DNA from: Jannaschia sp. Os4
GTDB taxonomy: Bacteria > Pseudomonadota > Alphaproteobacteria > Rhodobacterales > Rhodobacteraceae
Assembly: GCF_016820245.1 (NCBI RefSeq)
Contig: NZ_JAFCAR010000004.1
Coordinates: forward strand, 558,001-622,000
DNA length: 64,000 nt
Reading direction: 5' to 3'
Made by a program: the position numbers and the translations under genes. The notes beneath the pieces were generated by a model. That model saw only the letters and a list, made by a program, of their open reading frames with translations, did not search any database and was not told the origin of the DNA. Shown one piece after another: positions 27,471 through 36,200 of the stretch (position 1 is its first letter; each line of letters opens with the position of its first letter).

Positions 27471-28235
27471 ATGACCGCCAGCCCGTTCCATTCCTTCCTC
27501 GCCGCCGAGCACGGCGCGATCACCGTCGACTGGACGACCCTGACCGCGATGGCGGTGAGCCTCTCGCTGGCCACGACGGTCGCGCTGGGCGCGATCCTCA
27601 ACGATATCAGCGAGGAGGTGAACATGGAGCTGTTCGACCGGACCGCGACGGAGGGGGCGAACACGTTCGACTTCGGCGCGGACGGCTGGACGATGGCGGA
27701 CGGCTCCGACGCGCTCACCTCCTTCGTGGACGGGTTCGGCTACATCATGGGGCCGATCGGCAGCTCGGGCGGGCAGCAGGTGATCTCGACCACGATGGGC
27801 CTGCCCGAGGGGCTGGCGTCGGCGACGGCGAACTTCGACGTGCTGGCGATCGACAGCCTCGATGGCGAGGACTTCGTGATCTACGTCAACGACCTCGAGG
27901 TCGGGCGCATCACCGCCGGGTGGGAGATCACCTACTCGGCGACCCCGGTGGTCGGCTTGGAGATCAGCATCGACTTCGACGTGACCGTGCTGCAGCAGAA
28001 CGCAGACATCGGCGGCAACAGGAACGACGACGAGTCCGGCGCATGGTGGTGGCGGGACGGCGCGGCGAACGTGAACATCACGCTCGACAACCCCGGCACC
28101 GAGTTCAAGGTGGGGTTCGGCTCGACCGCGAACCAGGACATCACCGACGAGAGCTGGGGCGTGGACAACTTCGGCGTCACCGGTGCGTGGCCGGACGAGG
28201 AGGACGACGAGTCCGGCGACGCGGGCGGCGTCTGA
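27471..28235 (+). CDS. Flp-pilin-like N-terminus fused to an acidic surface-type domain, unknown function
   Basis: 254 residues. The start has the layout of Rhodobacterales Flp/Tad-like proteins: a short polar segment with EHGAITVDWTTLTA and then a hydrophobic helix (MAVSLSLATTVALGAIL). The remainder is acidic, rich in Gly, Asn and Asp, with alternating hydrophobic residues suggesting a beta sandwich (DGWTMADGS, WGVDNFGV), and ends in a DEEDDES tail. Probably exported or membrane-anchored. A second protein with a similar N-terminus is encoded at 30090-29731. No Tad assembly genes are in the window. Confidence 0.6.
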   Translation: MTASPFHSFLAAEHGAITVDWTTLTAMAVSLSLATTVALGAILNDISEEVNMELFDRTATEGANTFDFGADGWTMADGSDALTSFVDGFGYIMGPIGSSGGQQVISTTMGLPEGLASATANFDVLAIDSLDGEDFVIYVNDLEVGRITAGWEITYSATPVVGLEISIDFDVTVLQQNADIGGNRNDDESGAWWWRDGAANVNITLDNPGTEFKVGFGSTANQDITDESWGVDNFGVTGAWPDEEDDESGDAGGV

Positions 28236-28322
28236 CACGAGGGGTGCGGGAAGCCGCACGCGGCGCGATTTCCCCCTTGCGGCCCCCGAGACGGGACCGT
28301 ATCTGCCCCTCACCGGACCGGC

Positions 28323-28397
28323 GCGGGCGTAGCTCAGGGGTAGAGCACAACCTTGCCAAGGTTGGGGTCGTGAGTTCGAATCTCATCGCCCGCTCCA
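28323..28397 (+). tRNA. tRNA-Gly (GCC)
   Basis: 75 nt with encoded CCA. The acceptor stem GCGGGCG (28323-28329) pairs with CGCCCGC (28387-28393). The anticodon loop TTGCCAA reads GCC, and the T-arm contains GTTCGAATC. Followed by a terminator hairpin. Confidence 0.97.
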
Positions 28398-28414
28398 GTC
28401 CAGGTCACACGAAG

Positions 28415-28440
28415 GGCCGCTCCCATCGGGGCGGCCTTTT
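28415..28440 (+). terminator. Terminator of tRNA-Gly
   Basis: GGCCGCTCCC pairs with GGGGCGGCC (one wobble), followed by TTTT, 18 bases after the tRNA end and before hisB. Confidence 0.8.
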
Positions 28441-28499
28441 CGTCGCGCCCCCCCTGCCCTAGACCCCGCCCGACATCCCGGCTCATCGGAGGGACCGAC

Positions 28500-29087
28500 A
28501 TGCGCCGCGCCAAGATCACCCGCACCACGGCGGAGACCGACATCGCCGTCGAGATCGACCTCGACGGGACCGGCACCTACGACAACGAGACGGGCGTGGG
28601 CTTCTTCGACCACATGCTCGACCAGCTGGCCCGCCACGCGCTGATCGACATGACCGTGCGTGCCAAGGGCGACCTCCACATCGACGACCACCACACGGTC
28701 GAGGACACGGGCATCGCGCTGGGTCAGGCCTTGGCCGAGGCGATGGGCGACAAGCGCGGCATCCGGCGCTACGGCGCGTGCCTGCTGCCGATGGACGACG
28801 CGCTGGTGCGCGCGGCGCTGGACCTCAGCGGGCGCCCCTACCTCGCGTGGGAGGTGCCGTTCACGGCCCCCGCGATCAAGGGGTTCGACACCGAGCTCGT
28901 GCGCGAGTTCTTCCAAGCCTTCAGCACCCATGGCGGCATCACGCTCCACGTGGACGCGCTGCGCGGGATCAACGCGCACCACGTGGCCGAGGCGGCGTTC
29001 AAGGCGGTCGCGCGGTCCCTGCGCGACGCGCTCGACACGGATCCCCGCAAGGCGGACGCGATTCCGTCCACGAAGGGCACCCTGTGA
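28500..29087 (+). CDS. hisB: Imidazoleglycerol-phosphate dehydratase
   Basis: Manganese-dependent dehydration of imidazole glycerol phosphate, step 6 of histidine synthesis. 195 residues, the stand-alone dehydratase without the phosphatase domain. Metal-binding histidine motifs are [20 protein letters not shown] and NAHHVAEA. It has a good GGAGG ribosome-binding site. Its stop overlaps the hisH GTG start (GTGA), so the two are coupled. Confidence 0.97.
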   Translation: MRRAKITRTTAETDIAVEIDLDGTGTYDNETGVGFFDHMLDQLARHALIDMTVRAKGDLHIDDHHTVEDTGIALGQALAEAMGDKRGIRRYGACLLPMDDALVRAALDLSGRPYLAWEVPFTAPAIKGFDTELVREFFQAFSTHGGITLHVDALRGINAHHVAEAAFKAVARSLRDALDTDPRKADAIPSTKGTL

Positions 29088-29734
29088 GCCTCACGGTCCT
29101 CGTCGACTACGACAGCGGTAACCTCCATTCCGCCGCGAAGGCCTTCGAGCGCATGGCGCTCGAGACGGGGGCGGGCCGCGTCGTGGTGTCCTCGCGCCCC
29201 GAGGACGTGGCGGGGGCGGATCGCGTCGTGCTGCCGGGGGACGGCGCCTTCCCGGCCTGCCGCCGGGGGCTCGCGTCGTTCGACGGGCTGGAGGAGGCGG
29301 TCGTCGAGGCGGTCGAGCGGGACGCGAAGCCGTTCCTCGGCATCTGCGTGGGGATGCAGTTGCTCGCGACCGTGGGCCGCGAATACGAGGATGTGGCGGG
29401 TTTCGGCTGGGTGCCGGGTGCCGTCGAGCGCATCGCGCCCCCCGCCTTCGACCTCGCGGGGCTGAAGGTGCCGCATATGGGGTGGAACGACCTCGTGGTG
29501 GAGGGCGCGCACCCGATCCTCGAGGGGATCGCCACGGGGGATCACGCCTACTTCGTGCATTCCTACCAGATGGCGGTGGACGATCCGGCGGACCGGCTGG
29601 CCCATGCCGACCACGGCGGCGCGGTCACGGCGGTGGTGGGCAAGGGAACCGTCGTCGGCACGCAGTTCCACCCCGAGAAGAGCCAAGCGACCGGCCTGCG
29701 GCTCATCGCGAACTTCCTGCGGTGGACGCCCTAG
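29084..29734 (+). CDS. hisH: Imidazole glycerol phosphate synthase, glutaminase subunit HisH
   Basis: Supplies ammonia to HisF (encoded at 32587). 216 residues, class I amidotransferase with nucleophile C88 in GICVGMQLL and the His-Glu pair in FHPEKSQ. The oxyanion-loop PGDGAF is present. The GTG at 29084 overlaps the hisB stop. The 3' end overlaps the convergent gene at 29731 by four bases. Confidence 0.96.
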   Translation: MSLTVLVDYDSGNLHSAAKAFERMALETGAGRVVVSSRPEDVAGADRVVLPGDGAFPACRRGLASFDGLEEAVVEAVERDAKPFLGICVGMQLLATVGREYEDVAGFGWVPGAVERIAPPAFDLAGLKVPHMGWNDLVVEGAHPILEGIATGDHAYFVHSYQMAVDDPADRLAHADHGGAVTAVVGKGTVVGTQFHPEKSQATGLRLIANFLRWTP

Positions 29735-30090
29735 GGGCGGGACGCCCCCTCGCCTCGGCTCCTCGTGTCCTCGTCGTCCTCGGTCCCGCCGAGGATGGCC
29801 GGGTCCGGCCCGTGGCCGGCGATGGGCGCGTGGCCGGAGCGCGGCGGCCCGTCCGCCACCCCCGTGGCGGCACGAGCCGTCAACGCGTCGAAATCCGCCG
29901 CGACGGCGACCCGCGCGCCGCTCGAGATGGTGGCCCCGGCGCGGTGGAGGCCGATGCCCGCGACGCCCGTGATGGCGAGGCCGAGGCCCACCGCGGCCGA
30001 GATCAGGGGCACCATGTCGGTCGTCACCGCCCCGCCGTCGCGGACGAGGAAGCCGGCGACCGACCGACGATCTGGATGTTCGATGCGCAT
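29731..30090 (-). CDS. Small Flp-pilin-like membrane protein, unknown function
   Basis: 119 residues. The N-terminal polar segment RSVAGFLVRDGGAVTTDMVPL leads into a hydrophobic helix (about residues 25-42) and then a hydrophilic, proline-rich tail. This resembles the Flp-pilin-like proteins common in Rhodobacterales and the N-terminus of the protein at 27471. The start at 30090 (MRIEHPDRRS) is preferred to the upstream ATG, whose extension is proline- and arginine-rich. Located between hisH and hisA on the opposite strand. Confidence 0.55.
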   Translation of the reverse strand: MRIEHPDRRSVAGFLVRDGGAVTTDMVPLISAAVGLGLAITGVAGIGLHRAGATISSGARVAVAADFDALTARAATGVADGPPRSGHAPIAGHGPDPAILGGTEDDEDTRSRGEGASRP

Positions 30091-30265
30091 CGGCGGGCCC
30101 CGTGTGGCGCGTCCGGCGGGTCGCGGACGGCCCTCGGGCTGATGCGGGATCGGGGCGGAACCGGCGAACGGATCCGGCACCCATCGGGCGGATGCGTCGG
30201 ATCCTATGGTTCGCTGGCCTGCCGGGGCGGGACGCCGCGCGCCCCCGCCCCCTCGGCGCGCGGCG

Positions 30266-30646
30266 TCAGCGCACGCGCGTCCAGGTCTGCCCGCGGCAGA
30301 TCGGGCCGACGCAGCCGGAGACCTTGAGCTGGTTGGCGCCCTGCAGCTCCATCTTGGAGCGGTACGTCTTGTCCTGGTCCGGGGCCCAGATGCGCCCGCC
30401 CGAGTACCTGCCGCCGCCGTTGGCGTTCATGTCCCAGATGATGCGGCGGCCCACGATCGACGTGTTGTCGTTGCCGTGCACCGACGCGATCGTCCCGCAG
30501 ACCTGACCGCCGCAGGGCGCGAGGTCGACGCGGATGTAGCCGCCGGTCTCGCCCGGCTCGGACTGCCAGCGGCCGAGGACCGGGTCGGCCGAGGCCGCGC
30601 CCGCCATTCCGAGGACCGCGGCCGCGGCGAGGATGATGCGCTTCAT
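30266..30646 (-). CDS. DUF2147 exported protein
   Basis: 126 residues: a signal peptide ([20 protein letters not shown]) and one DUF2147 domain with [16 protein letters not shown], ending in a WTRVR strand. It has four cysteines (two in PCGGQVC, two in GCVGPIC) that probably form disulfides in the periplasm. Members are small envelope proteins of unknown function, lipocalin-like in fold by family knowledge. It is divergent from hisA across 113 bases. Confidence 0.88.
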   Translation of the reverse strand: MKRIILAAAAVLGMAGAASADPVLGRWQSEPGETGGYIRVDLAPCGGQVCGTIASVHGNDNTSIVGRRIIWDMNANGGGRYSGGRIWAPDQDKTYRSKMELQGANQLKVSGCVGPICRGQTWTRVR

Positions 30647-30759
30647 GTCGTTCCCTCCCTAGGAAGCTGGCCGGACGCTGCGGCGATCCGTCCACAGGGG
30701 CAAGCATGACGTTTCGGCAGGGACTTGCGGGGGCCGCGGCGGCGGGGCATCGCCCCGGC

Positions 30760-31482
30760 ATGATCCTCTATCCCGCCATCGACCTGAAGGACGGACAGGC
30801 CGTCCGCCTGCTGCGCGGCGAGATGTCCGCCGCGACCGTGTTCAACGACGACCCCGCCGCGCAGGCGCGCAGCTTCGCCGAGGCCGGCTGCGAATGGGTC
30901 CACCTCGTGGACCTGAACGGCGCCTTCGCCGGACGCCCCGTCAACGCGGACGCGGTCGAGGCGATCCTCGCCGCCGTCGACCTGCCCTGCCAGCTGGGCG
31001 GCGGCATCCGGGACATGGCGACGATCGAGGCGTGGCTCGGCAAGGGGCTCGCCCGCGTGATCCTCGGGACCGTGGCGGTGGAGGATCCGGACCTCGTGCG
31101 CGCCGCCGCCCGCGCGCACCCCGGCAGGATCGCCGTCGGCATCGACGCGCGCGGGGGCCGGGTGGCGACCAAGGGCTGGGCGGAGGAGACGGACGTGATG
31201 GCGACCGACCTCGCCCAGCGGTTCGAGGACGCGGGGGTGGCCGCGATCATCTACACCGACATCGACCGCGACGGCGCGATGGGCGGCCCCAACGTGGCGG
31301 CGACCGAAGGCTTGGCGCGGACCGTCTCGATCCCCGTGATCGCGAGCGGGGGCGTGTCCTCCCTCGACGACCTCCGGGCGCTCGGGGCGACGGGCGCGAT
31401 CGCGGGGGCGATCTCGGGGCGGGCGCTCTACGACGGCGCGATAGACTTGGGGGAGGCGCTGGCGGTCTGCCGCGCGGCATGA
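30760..31482 (+). CDS. hisA: ProFAR isomerase
   Basis: Isomerises N'-5'-ProFAR to PRFAR in histidine synthesis. 240 residues, a (beta/alpha)8 barrel with [16 protein letters not shown] at the start, catalytic aspartates in AIDLKDG and TDIDRDGA, and phosphate loops at GGGIR and ASGGVSS. The ATG at 30760 gives the family N-terminus. The stop overlaps the start of a small membrane protein gene (ATGA). Confidence 0.97.
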   Translation: MILYPAIDLKDGQAVRLLRGEMSAATVFNDDPAAQARSFAEAGCEWVHLVDLNGAFAGRPVNADAVEAILAAVDLPCQLGGGIRDMATIEAWLGKGLARVILGTVAVEDPDLVRAAARAHPGRIAVGIDARGGRVATKGWAEETDVMATDLAQRFEDAGVAAIIYTDIDRDGAMGGPNVAATEGLARTVSIPVIASGGVSSLDDLRALGATGAIAGAISGRALYDGAIDLGEALAVCRAA

Positions 31483-31826
31483 TCCTCGCGGTCGCCGCCC
31501 TCTACCTGCTGCCCTGCGCCACCGCGATGCTGCTCGCGCCCCACGCCGAGGCGCGCGCCGCGCGCCGGATCCTGCTCTATGGCGGCGGGGCAATGCTCCT
31601 CCTCAACGCCGCGGCGGTGGGCGGGGCGGCGCTCTTCGACGGCGCGTGCGGCGGGAACATGCTCTACGGCTACGAGGACTGCGCGGCGGCCATCCTGCAG
31701 GCGGTCCGTCGGCCCGCCGCCGCCTTCATCCTCGTCTGGCTGGTCGTCGGGGCGGTCGCGGTGGGCCTCGCCCTGCTGCTCGCCGCGGCGATCGCCGAGG
31801 CCGTCGCGCGCCGGAGGGCCGGGTGA
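31479..31826 (+). CDS. Small membrane protein, unknown function
   Basis: 115 residues with three hydrophobic segments (about 2-18, 32-52 and 82-106), and two cysteines in the loop [17 protein letters not shown]. The family is not recognised. It is coupled to hisA by an ATGA overlap and to the next small gene by a GTGA overlap, so it is part of the his transcript whatever its role. Confidence 0.6.
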   Translation: MILAVAALYLLPCATAMLLAPHAEARAARRILLYGGGAMLLLNAAAVGGAALFDGACGGNMLYGYEDCAAAILQAVRRPAAAFILVWLVVGAVAVGLALLLAAAIAEAVARRRAG

Positions 31827-32044
31827 CCCGCGCGCTCGCCGCCGGCGTCGTGGTCGCGCTGATCGCCACTCTTGCGGGCGGCTGGTTCGTCGAGGCGAAC
31901 GCCTGCCGGCCGTGGATGCCTACACGGTTCTGCGACGACGGCATGCAAGGGTGGGCCACCGCGATGGCGCGTGGCGGCTGGCTCTGGGCCGCGCCCGTCT
32001 TCGCGGGCGTGGCGGCGTTCCTCGTGGTGGCGCTGCGGCGCTAG
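31823..32044 (+). CDS. Small membrane protein, unknown function
   Basis: 73 residues starting at a GTG that overlaps the preceding stop. Two hydrophobic helices flank a loop with two cysteines ([15 protein letters not shown]). It resembles its upstream neighbour in layout: short, membrane-embedded, with a cysteine pair in the loop. It ends overlapping the convergent DUF302 gene by four bases. Confidence 0.55.
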   Translation: MTRALAAGVVVALIATLAGGWFVEANACRPWMPTRFCDDGMQGWATAMARGGWLWAAPVFAGVAAFLVVALRR

Positions 32045-32478
32045 TCCGCGACGGCGGCATCCGTGAGGTTGCCCAGCGCCCCGTCGATCCGCTGCGCCGC
32101 CTCGGACGACGGGTCCACGTCCATCCCGGCGAACAGCGTCTCCGCCGTGTGGTAGGTCAGCGCCGTGCCCCCCTGCCCGTCGTCGTGGACCAGCACCCGC
32201 AGCGGCAGGGTCAGCCCGGCGCGGAGGTCCTGCTGCATCACGGGCGTGCCGACCTGCGGGCTGCCGAAGATCACGAGCACGGCGGCGGGCAGGTCCATCT
32301 CGACGGAGGCCGCCGCGTCCGAGTGGGGCACCTGCGCCACCACGGTCGCGCCCGCGCCCTCGACGGCGGCGACGAGGCGCTCGACGGTCTCTGGGACGGA
32401 GACGGGGGACGGTTTGGTGACCGTCTCGGCGCTGGCGGGCGCGGCGAGCAGAACGAGGGCGGCGAGAGTGCGGATCAT
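32041..32478 (-). CDS. DUF302 exported protein
   Basis: 145 residues: a signal peptide ([17 protein letters not shown]) and a DUF302 domain with [34 protein letters not shown] and [10 protein letters not shown]. Function unknown; proposed as a small ligand- or heme-binding envelope protein in the family. It interrupts the his genes on the opposite strand, divergent from hisF. Confidence 0.88.
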   Translation of the reverse strand: MIRTLAALVLLAAPASAETVTKPSPVSVPETVERLVAAVEGAGATVVAQVPHSDAAASVEMDLPAAVLVIFGSPQVGTPVMQQDLRAGLTLPLRVLVHDDGQGGTALTYHTAETLFAGMDVDPSSEAAQRIDGALGNLTDAAVAD

Positions 32479-32586
32479 GGGGACCTCCGGGGTTGCGCCA
32501 AGACATCTAGCGCGAGGCGCCGCCCCGGCCGCGCACGGATGCGCGAGGGGTGGCCCCCCGGCGCGGGTCCGCCTAGACGGGCGCCC

Positions 32587-33348
32587 ATGCTCAAGACGCG
32601 CATCATCCCCTGCCTCGACGTGGCCGACGGGCGCGTGGTCAAGGGCGTGAACTTCGTCGACCTCGTGGACGCGGGCGACCCCGTGGAGAGCGCGCGCGCC
32701 TACGACGCGGCGGGTGCGGACGAGCTGTGCTTCCTCGACATCCACGCCACGCACGAGAACCGCGGCACGATGTTCGACCTCGCCACGCGGACCGCCGAGG
32801 CCTGCTTCATGCCGCTGACCATCGGCGGCGGCGTGCGGACGGTCGAGGACGTGCGCAACCTCCTGCTGGCGGGCGCGGACAAGGTGTCGTTCAACTCCGC
32901 CGCGGTGGCGGACCCCGACGTGCTGTCGCGGGCGGCGGACCGGTTCGGCAGCCAGTGCATCGTCTGCGCCATCGACGCCAAGACGGTCGCGCCCGGGCGC
33001 TGGGAGATCTTCACCCATGGAGGCCGCAAGCCCACGGGCATCGACGCCGTGGCGTTCGCCCGCACCGCCGTGGAGAAGGGCGCGGGGGAGATCCTGCTCA
33101 CCTCGATGGACCGCGACGGGACCAAGGCGGGCTACAACCTGCCGCTCACGCGGGCGATCTCGGACGCGGTCACCGTGCCCGTCATCGCCTCGGGCGGCGT
33201 GGGCAACCTCCAGCACCTCGTCGAGGGCGTCACCGAGGGTGGCGCATCGGCCGTGCTCGCCGCGTCGATCTTCCACTTCGGCACCCACACCATCGCCGAG
33301 GCCAAGGCCGCGATGGCCGGGGCCGGCATCCCCGTGAGGCCCGCATGA
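32587..33348 (+). CDS. hisF: Imidazole glycerol phosphate synthase, cyclase subunit HisF
   Basis: Closes the imidazole ring using ammonia from HisH and releases AICAR. 253 residues, a (beta/alpha)8 barrel starting [20 protein letters not shown]. Catalytic aspartates are in CLDV and SMDRDGT; phosphate sites are GGGVR and ASGGVG. The stop overlaps the hisE ATG. Confidence 0.97.
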   Translation: MLKTRIIPCLDVADGRVVKGVNFVDLVDAGDPVESARAYDAAGADELCFLDIHATHENRGTMFDLATRTAEACFMPLTIGGGVRTVEDVRNLLLAGADKVSFNSAAVADPDVLSRAADRFGSQCIVCAIDAKTVAPGRWEIFTHGGRKPTGIDAVAFARTAVEKGAGEILLTSMDRDGTKAGYNLPLTRAISDAVTVPVIASGGVGNLQHLVEGVTEGGASAVLAASIFHFGTHTIAEAKAAMAGAGIPVRPA

Positions 33349-33662
33349 CCGATCCGCTCGCCCGCCTCGCCGCGACCATCGAGGCCCGCCAGGACGCGGA
33401 CCCGGACGGATCTTGGACCGCGAGGCTCTTGGCGAAGGGGCCGGAGAAATGCGCCGAGAAGTTCGGCGAGGAGGCGATCGAGGCCATCGTCGAGGCGGTG
33501 CGCGGCGACCGCGCGCGCCTGACCGAGGAGGCGGCGGACGTCCTCTATCACCTGCTCGTGATGCTCGCTGCGCGCGACGTCGCGCTCTCGGACGTGATGG
33601 CGGCCCTCGCGGCGCGGGAAGGCACGTCCGGGCTGGACGAGAAGGCCGCGCGCGGGGGCTGA
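33345..33662 (+). CDS. hisE: Phosphoribosyl-ATP pyrophosphatase
   Basis: Second step of histidine synthesis, hydrolysing phosphoribosyl-ATP. 105 residues, a stand-alone HisE of the MazG-like all-alpha fold with [17 protein letters not shown] and [14 protein letters not shown], where the acidic clusters bind Mg. It is coupled to hisF by an ATGA overlap and is the last his gene in this cluster; hisI, hisG and hisD are not in the window. Confidence 0.96.
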   Translation: MTDPLARLAATIEARQDADPDGSWTARLLAKGPEKCAEKFGEEAIEAIVEAVRGDRARLTEEAADVLYHLLVMLAARDVALSDVMAALAAREGTSGLDEKAARGG

Positions 33663-33804
33663 GCGCCGCTCGATTCGCGGCCATCGGCGGGCGACGCGGG
33701 ACGCGGACATGCCCGCCGGACCGGCCCCAAGAGGTCCGCGCAGGGATGCGCACCCGCTAAATGTCTGATTGCAAAGCGGGGTCGCGAGACGGCGGTCCGG
33801 GTGC

Positions 33805-33830
33805 GGAACCTTCCCGCCGCCTCGCTCGTT
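33805..33830 (+). promoter_or_regulatory. EcfG-type promoter candidate (GGAAC-N17-CGTT)
   Basis: GGAAC at 33805 and CGTT at 33827 with a 17-base spacer match the consensus of alphaproteobacterial general-stress sigma factor promoters. It lies 54 bases upstream of a PRC-barrel gene, a typical stress-regulon member. Whether this organism has EcfG is not shown. Confidence 0.45.
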
Positions 33831-33883
33831 GCCCGGCTGACCAACCTGCAAACAGGTCATCCCGACAACGTGGGAATCCTAAG

Positions 33884-35182
33884 ATGAAAACGCTTCTGAC
33901 GTCCACCGCCGTGGCCGCCGCCCTGGCGCTCGCCACCCCGACCGCGACCCTTGCCGACGGCCACGCGATGGTCCTCGACGCCACCGCCGCCGCCGGGCTG
34001 GCGGGCGAGCGGATCTACCTGACCGACGGGGCCTTAGACGCCGATGCCGCCTCCGACTGGGAGGAGGTCGGCGAGATCGACGAGATCGTGCTCTCCCCCA
34101 CCGGCGAGCTGGAGGCCGTGGTGGCCGAGGTCGGCGGCTTCCTCGGGCTGGGCGAGCGCCGCGTCGCCATCGACCCGTCGCGCATCGCCATGCTGACGGG
34201 CACGGACGGCGAGGCCCTCGTGGTCGCCAACGGCACGCGGGCCGAGCTCGAGGCCGCCGAGGCGTGGTCCGACGACACGCCCTACGTGATGGGCCGGACC
34301 GAGCATGTGGACGCCATCGACTACGAGGGGCTGGGCCAGACCACCCTTGGCGGCGTCGACGTGGTCGAGAACCGCGAGGGCGCGCCCGTGACCCCGCTCA
34401 ACGACATGCAGCCCGAGGGGACCACGACGAACGCCGCGATCCTCGATCCGGGCACCGTCGTGGACAACCCGCAGACCCCCGCCACCGCCGTCATCACCGC
34501 GCGCGGCGCCGAGACGACAACGGGGTCGGCGGCGCGCGGCACGGACTACGACCGCGGCGACACGATCGTCGAGGAGGCCCGCCGCGACGTGGGCGAGGTC
34601 AGCCTGAACGGCGACGTCGTGGTCGCGGGGATCGAGGATCTCGACGAGACGCCAATGGTCGGCACGCCGGAGACCCTCGCCGAGGGCGGCGTCGCACGGG
34701 CGGGCACGGACGGCATCGTCGTGGCCGACGACGACGACGCGGCAGTCACCATGGCGCAGGCCGATGGCGACGGCACCCGGACCGACTCCTCCATCGTGAT
34801 GGAGCGCGAGGCGAACGACGTCGTCGTCGCCCAGCCGCTGACCGAGGCGCAGGAGGACCTGCTCCTCGCCGCGCCGGTGATCGAGCGCGACGGCTACGCC
34901 GCGCTGCCCGCCGACGAGATTCTGCTCGGCGGCTGGGACGACATCCCGCTCTACGGGCCCGGCGACGACCGGATCGGCGAGATCGAGGAGGTCCGCGAGG
35001 TGTCCGGCCTCGGCCACCCGCTCGCCATCCTCGAGGTCGGCGGCTTCCTCGGCCTCGGCGAGCACACGGTCGCGATGCCGATGCCCAGCCTGACGATCCT
35101 GCGCGACGCCGACGGCGACATCCGCGCCTACATCGACGCGACCGAGGAACAACTGGAAGGCCTCCCTGAATTCGAAGGGTGA
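33884..35182 (+). CDS. Exported protein with two PRC-barrel domains
   Basis: 432 residues: a signal peptide (MKTLLTSTAVAAALALATPTATLA), a PRC-barrel at about 30-110 and a second at about 355-430. The two barrels share the sequence EVGGFLGLGE. They are joined by an acidic, threonine-rich low-complexity region of about 200 residues. PRC-barrels act as structural or binding modules in envelope and photosynthetic proteins; here a periplasmic stress or surface role is an inference. A GGAAC-N17-CGTT promoter lies upstream and a strong terminator downstream. Confidence 0.8.
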   Translation: MKTLLTSTAVAAALALATPTATLADGHAMVLDATAAAGLAGERIYLTDGALDADAASDWEEVGEIDEIVLSPTGELEAVVAEVGGFLGLGERRVAIDPSRIAMLTGTDGEALVVANGTRAELEAAEAWSDDTPYVMGRTEHVDAIDYEGLGQTTLGGVDVVENREGAPVTPLNDMQPEGTTTNAAILDPGTVVDNPQTPATAVITARGAETTTGSAARGTDYDRGDTIVEEARRDVGEVSLNGDVVVAGIEDLDETPMVGTPETLAEGGVARAGTDGIVVADDDDAAVTMAQADGDGTRTDSSIVMEREANDVVVAQPLTEAQEDLLLAAPVIERDGYAALPADEILLGGWDDIPLYGPGDDRIGEIEEVREVSGLGHPLAILEVGGFLGLGEHTVAMPMPSLTILRDADGDIRAYIDATEEQLEGLPEFEG

Positions 35183-35210
35183 CTGTCCCGTCCCTTCGAG
35201 GTCTTCCAGT

Positions 35211-35241
35211 GGCCCGCCGGTTCCCCCCCGGCGGGCCCTTT
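35211..35241 (+). terminator. Terminator of the PRC-barrel gene
   Basis: Perfect 10-bp stem GGCCCGCCGG with CCGGCGGGCC around TTCCCCC, followed by CTTT. It abuts the stop codon of the convergent CoA-binding protein gene. Confidence 0.75.
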
Positions 35242-35722
35242 ACGTGTCGCGGGGCAGCCGCGACGAGATGAGCCCCGTGGCGAAGCCGCCCATCCGGAGC
35301 TCGCCGAACAGGCGCTGATACTCGATCTTCGGGCAGCGGTCCTGCACGATGGGCACCCCCGCGGCGTCGCACATGGCCTCGGCCTCCGGGCTCACGACGC
35401 CGATCTGGAGCCAGACCGCCCGCATCCCCGGACGCGCGGCCAACGCCTCCGCCACCAGCGCCGGCACGGCCTCCGGGCGGCGGAACACGTCGAGCACGTC
35501 GAACGCCCCCGCCTCCGCGACGGTGCCGACGGCCGCCGTCCCGAAGAGGTCCCGTCCCGCGATCGCCGGGTTCACCGCGACGACGCGGTAGCCCCGCCGG
35601 GCGAGGTAGCGGGCGACGTAGTGGCTGGGCCGCACCGGGTTCGCCGAGACGCCGACGCAGGCGAAGGTGGCGGGCTTCGCCAGTACGCGGCGGATCAGGT
35701 CGTCGGAGGGGGTGGTCGTCAT
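35240..35722 (-). CDS. CoA-binding domain protein (YccU-like)
   Basis: 160 residues, a single Rossmann-like CoA_binding_2 domain: FACVGVSANPVRPSHYVARYL at the start and a VWLQIGVVSPEA segment, ending with IVQDRCPKIEYQRL. Such proteins bind CoA or nucleotide, but their role is unknown. The ATG at 35722 gives the family start; the longer frame runs back through the terminator of the upstream operon. Convergent with the PRC-barrel gene. Confidence 0.87.
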   Translation of the reverse strand: MTTTPSDDLIRRVLAKPATFACVGVSANPVRPSHYVARYLARRGYRVVAVNPAIAGRDLFGTAAVGTVAEAGAFDVLDVFRRPEAVPALVAEALAARPGMRAVWLQIGVVSPEAEAMCDAAGVPIVQDRCPKIEYQRLFGELRMGGFATGLISSRLPRDT

Positions 35723-35752
35723 GCCCACGATCCTGCCCTCGGGCGCGGACGG

Positions 35753-35780
35753 AAAAAAGGCCCGCGCAAGAGCGCGGGCC
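35753..35780 (-). terminator. Terminator of the rlmB-zinc ribbon operon
   Basis: On the minus strand GGCCCGCGC pairs perfectly with GCGCGGGCC around a TCTT loop and is followed by TTTTTT. It lies 148 bases after the zinc-ribbon stop. Confidence 0.88.
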
Positions 35781-35927
35781 TGAAGGTGTGGAACGAGGGA
35801 CAGTGATAAGAGGGGCGAGGGTTCCGATCTCGCCGCTCCACAGACATGAACCAAACGCTCCGATTCGCAGGCGGTTCCGATCCCTCCCCGAAAAAGCGTC
35901 TTTCCCACGGATGCGTGATCGGGCGCG

Positions 35928-36200
35928 TCAGTCGAAGATGTCCTCGATCTCGTCGATGACCTCCGACAGCACCTTCCGCCACAAGGGCTTGCGGCGCTTG
36001 GGCTTTCGCAGCTTCACCGGCTTCGCCAAGGGCATGGGCGCGTGGCGCGCGGCCGCGCGCGCGGCGTCCGGCTTCAAGGGCTTCATGTCGTGCAGGGCCG
36101 CCCCGCAGGAGCCGCAGGCCAGCTCGTGCCCGTCCCGCGCGGTCAGCCGCAGGGTCGTGCGCCGCCCGCAGTAGCAGCAGGTCGCGATCTTCGTCGTCAC
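35928..36200 (-). CDS. Small zinc-ribbon protein, unknown function
   Basis: 90 residues starting at GTG 36200, which overlaps the rlmB stop (GTGA). Two cysteine pairs (TCCYCGRR and ACGSCGAAL) form a probable zinc ribbon. A basic, proline-rich linker (KLRKPKRRKPLWRK) and an acidic C-terminus (EVIDEIEDIFD) follow. The basic part suggests nucleic-acid contact. Translational coupling to rlmB makes an rRNA- or ribosome-related role plausible, but this is inference. Confidence 0.7.
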   Translation of the reverse strand: MTTKIATCCYCGRRTTLRLTARDGHELACGSCGAALHDMKPLKPDAARAAARHAPMPLAKPVKLRKPKRRKPLWRKVLSEVIDEIEDIFD

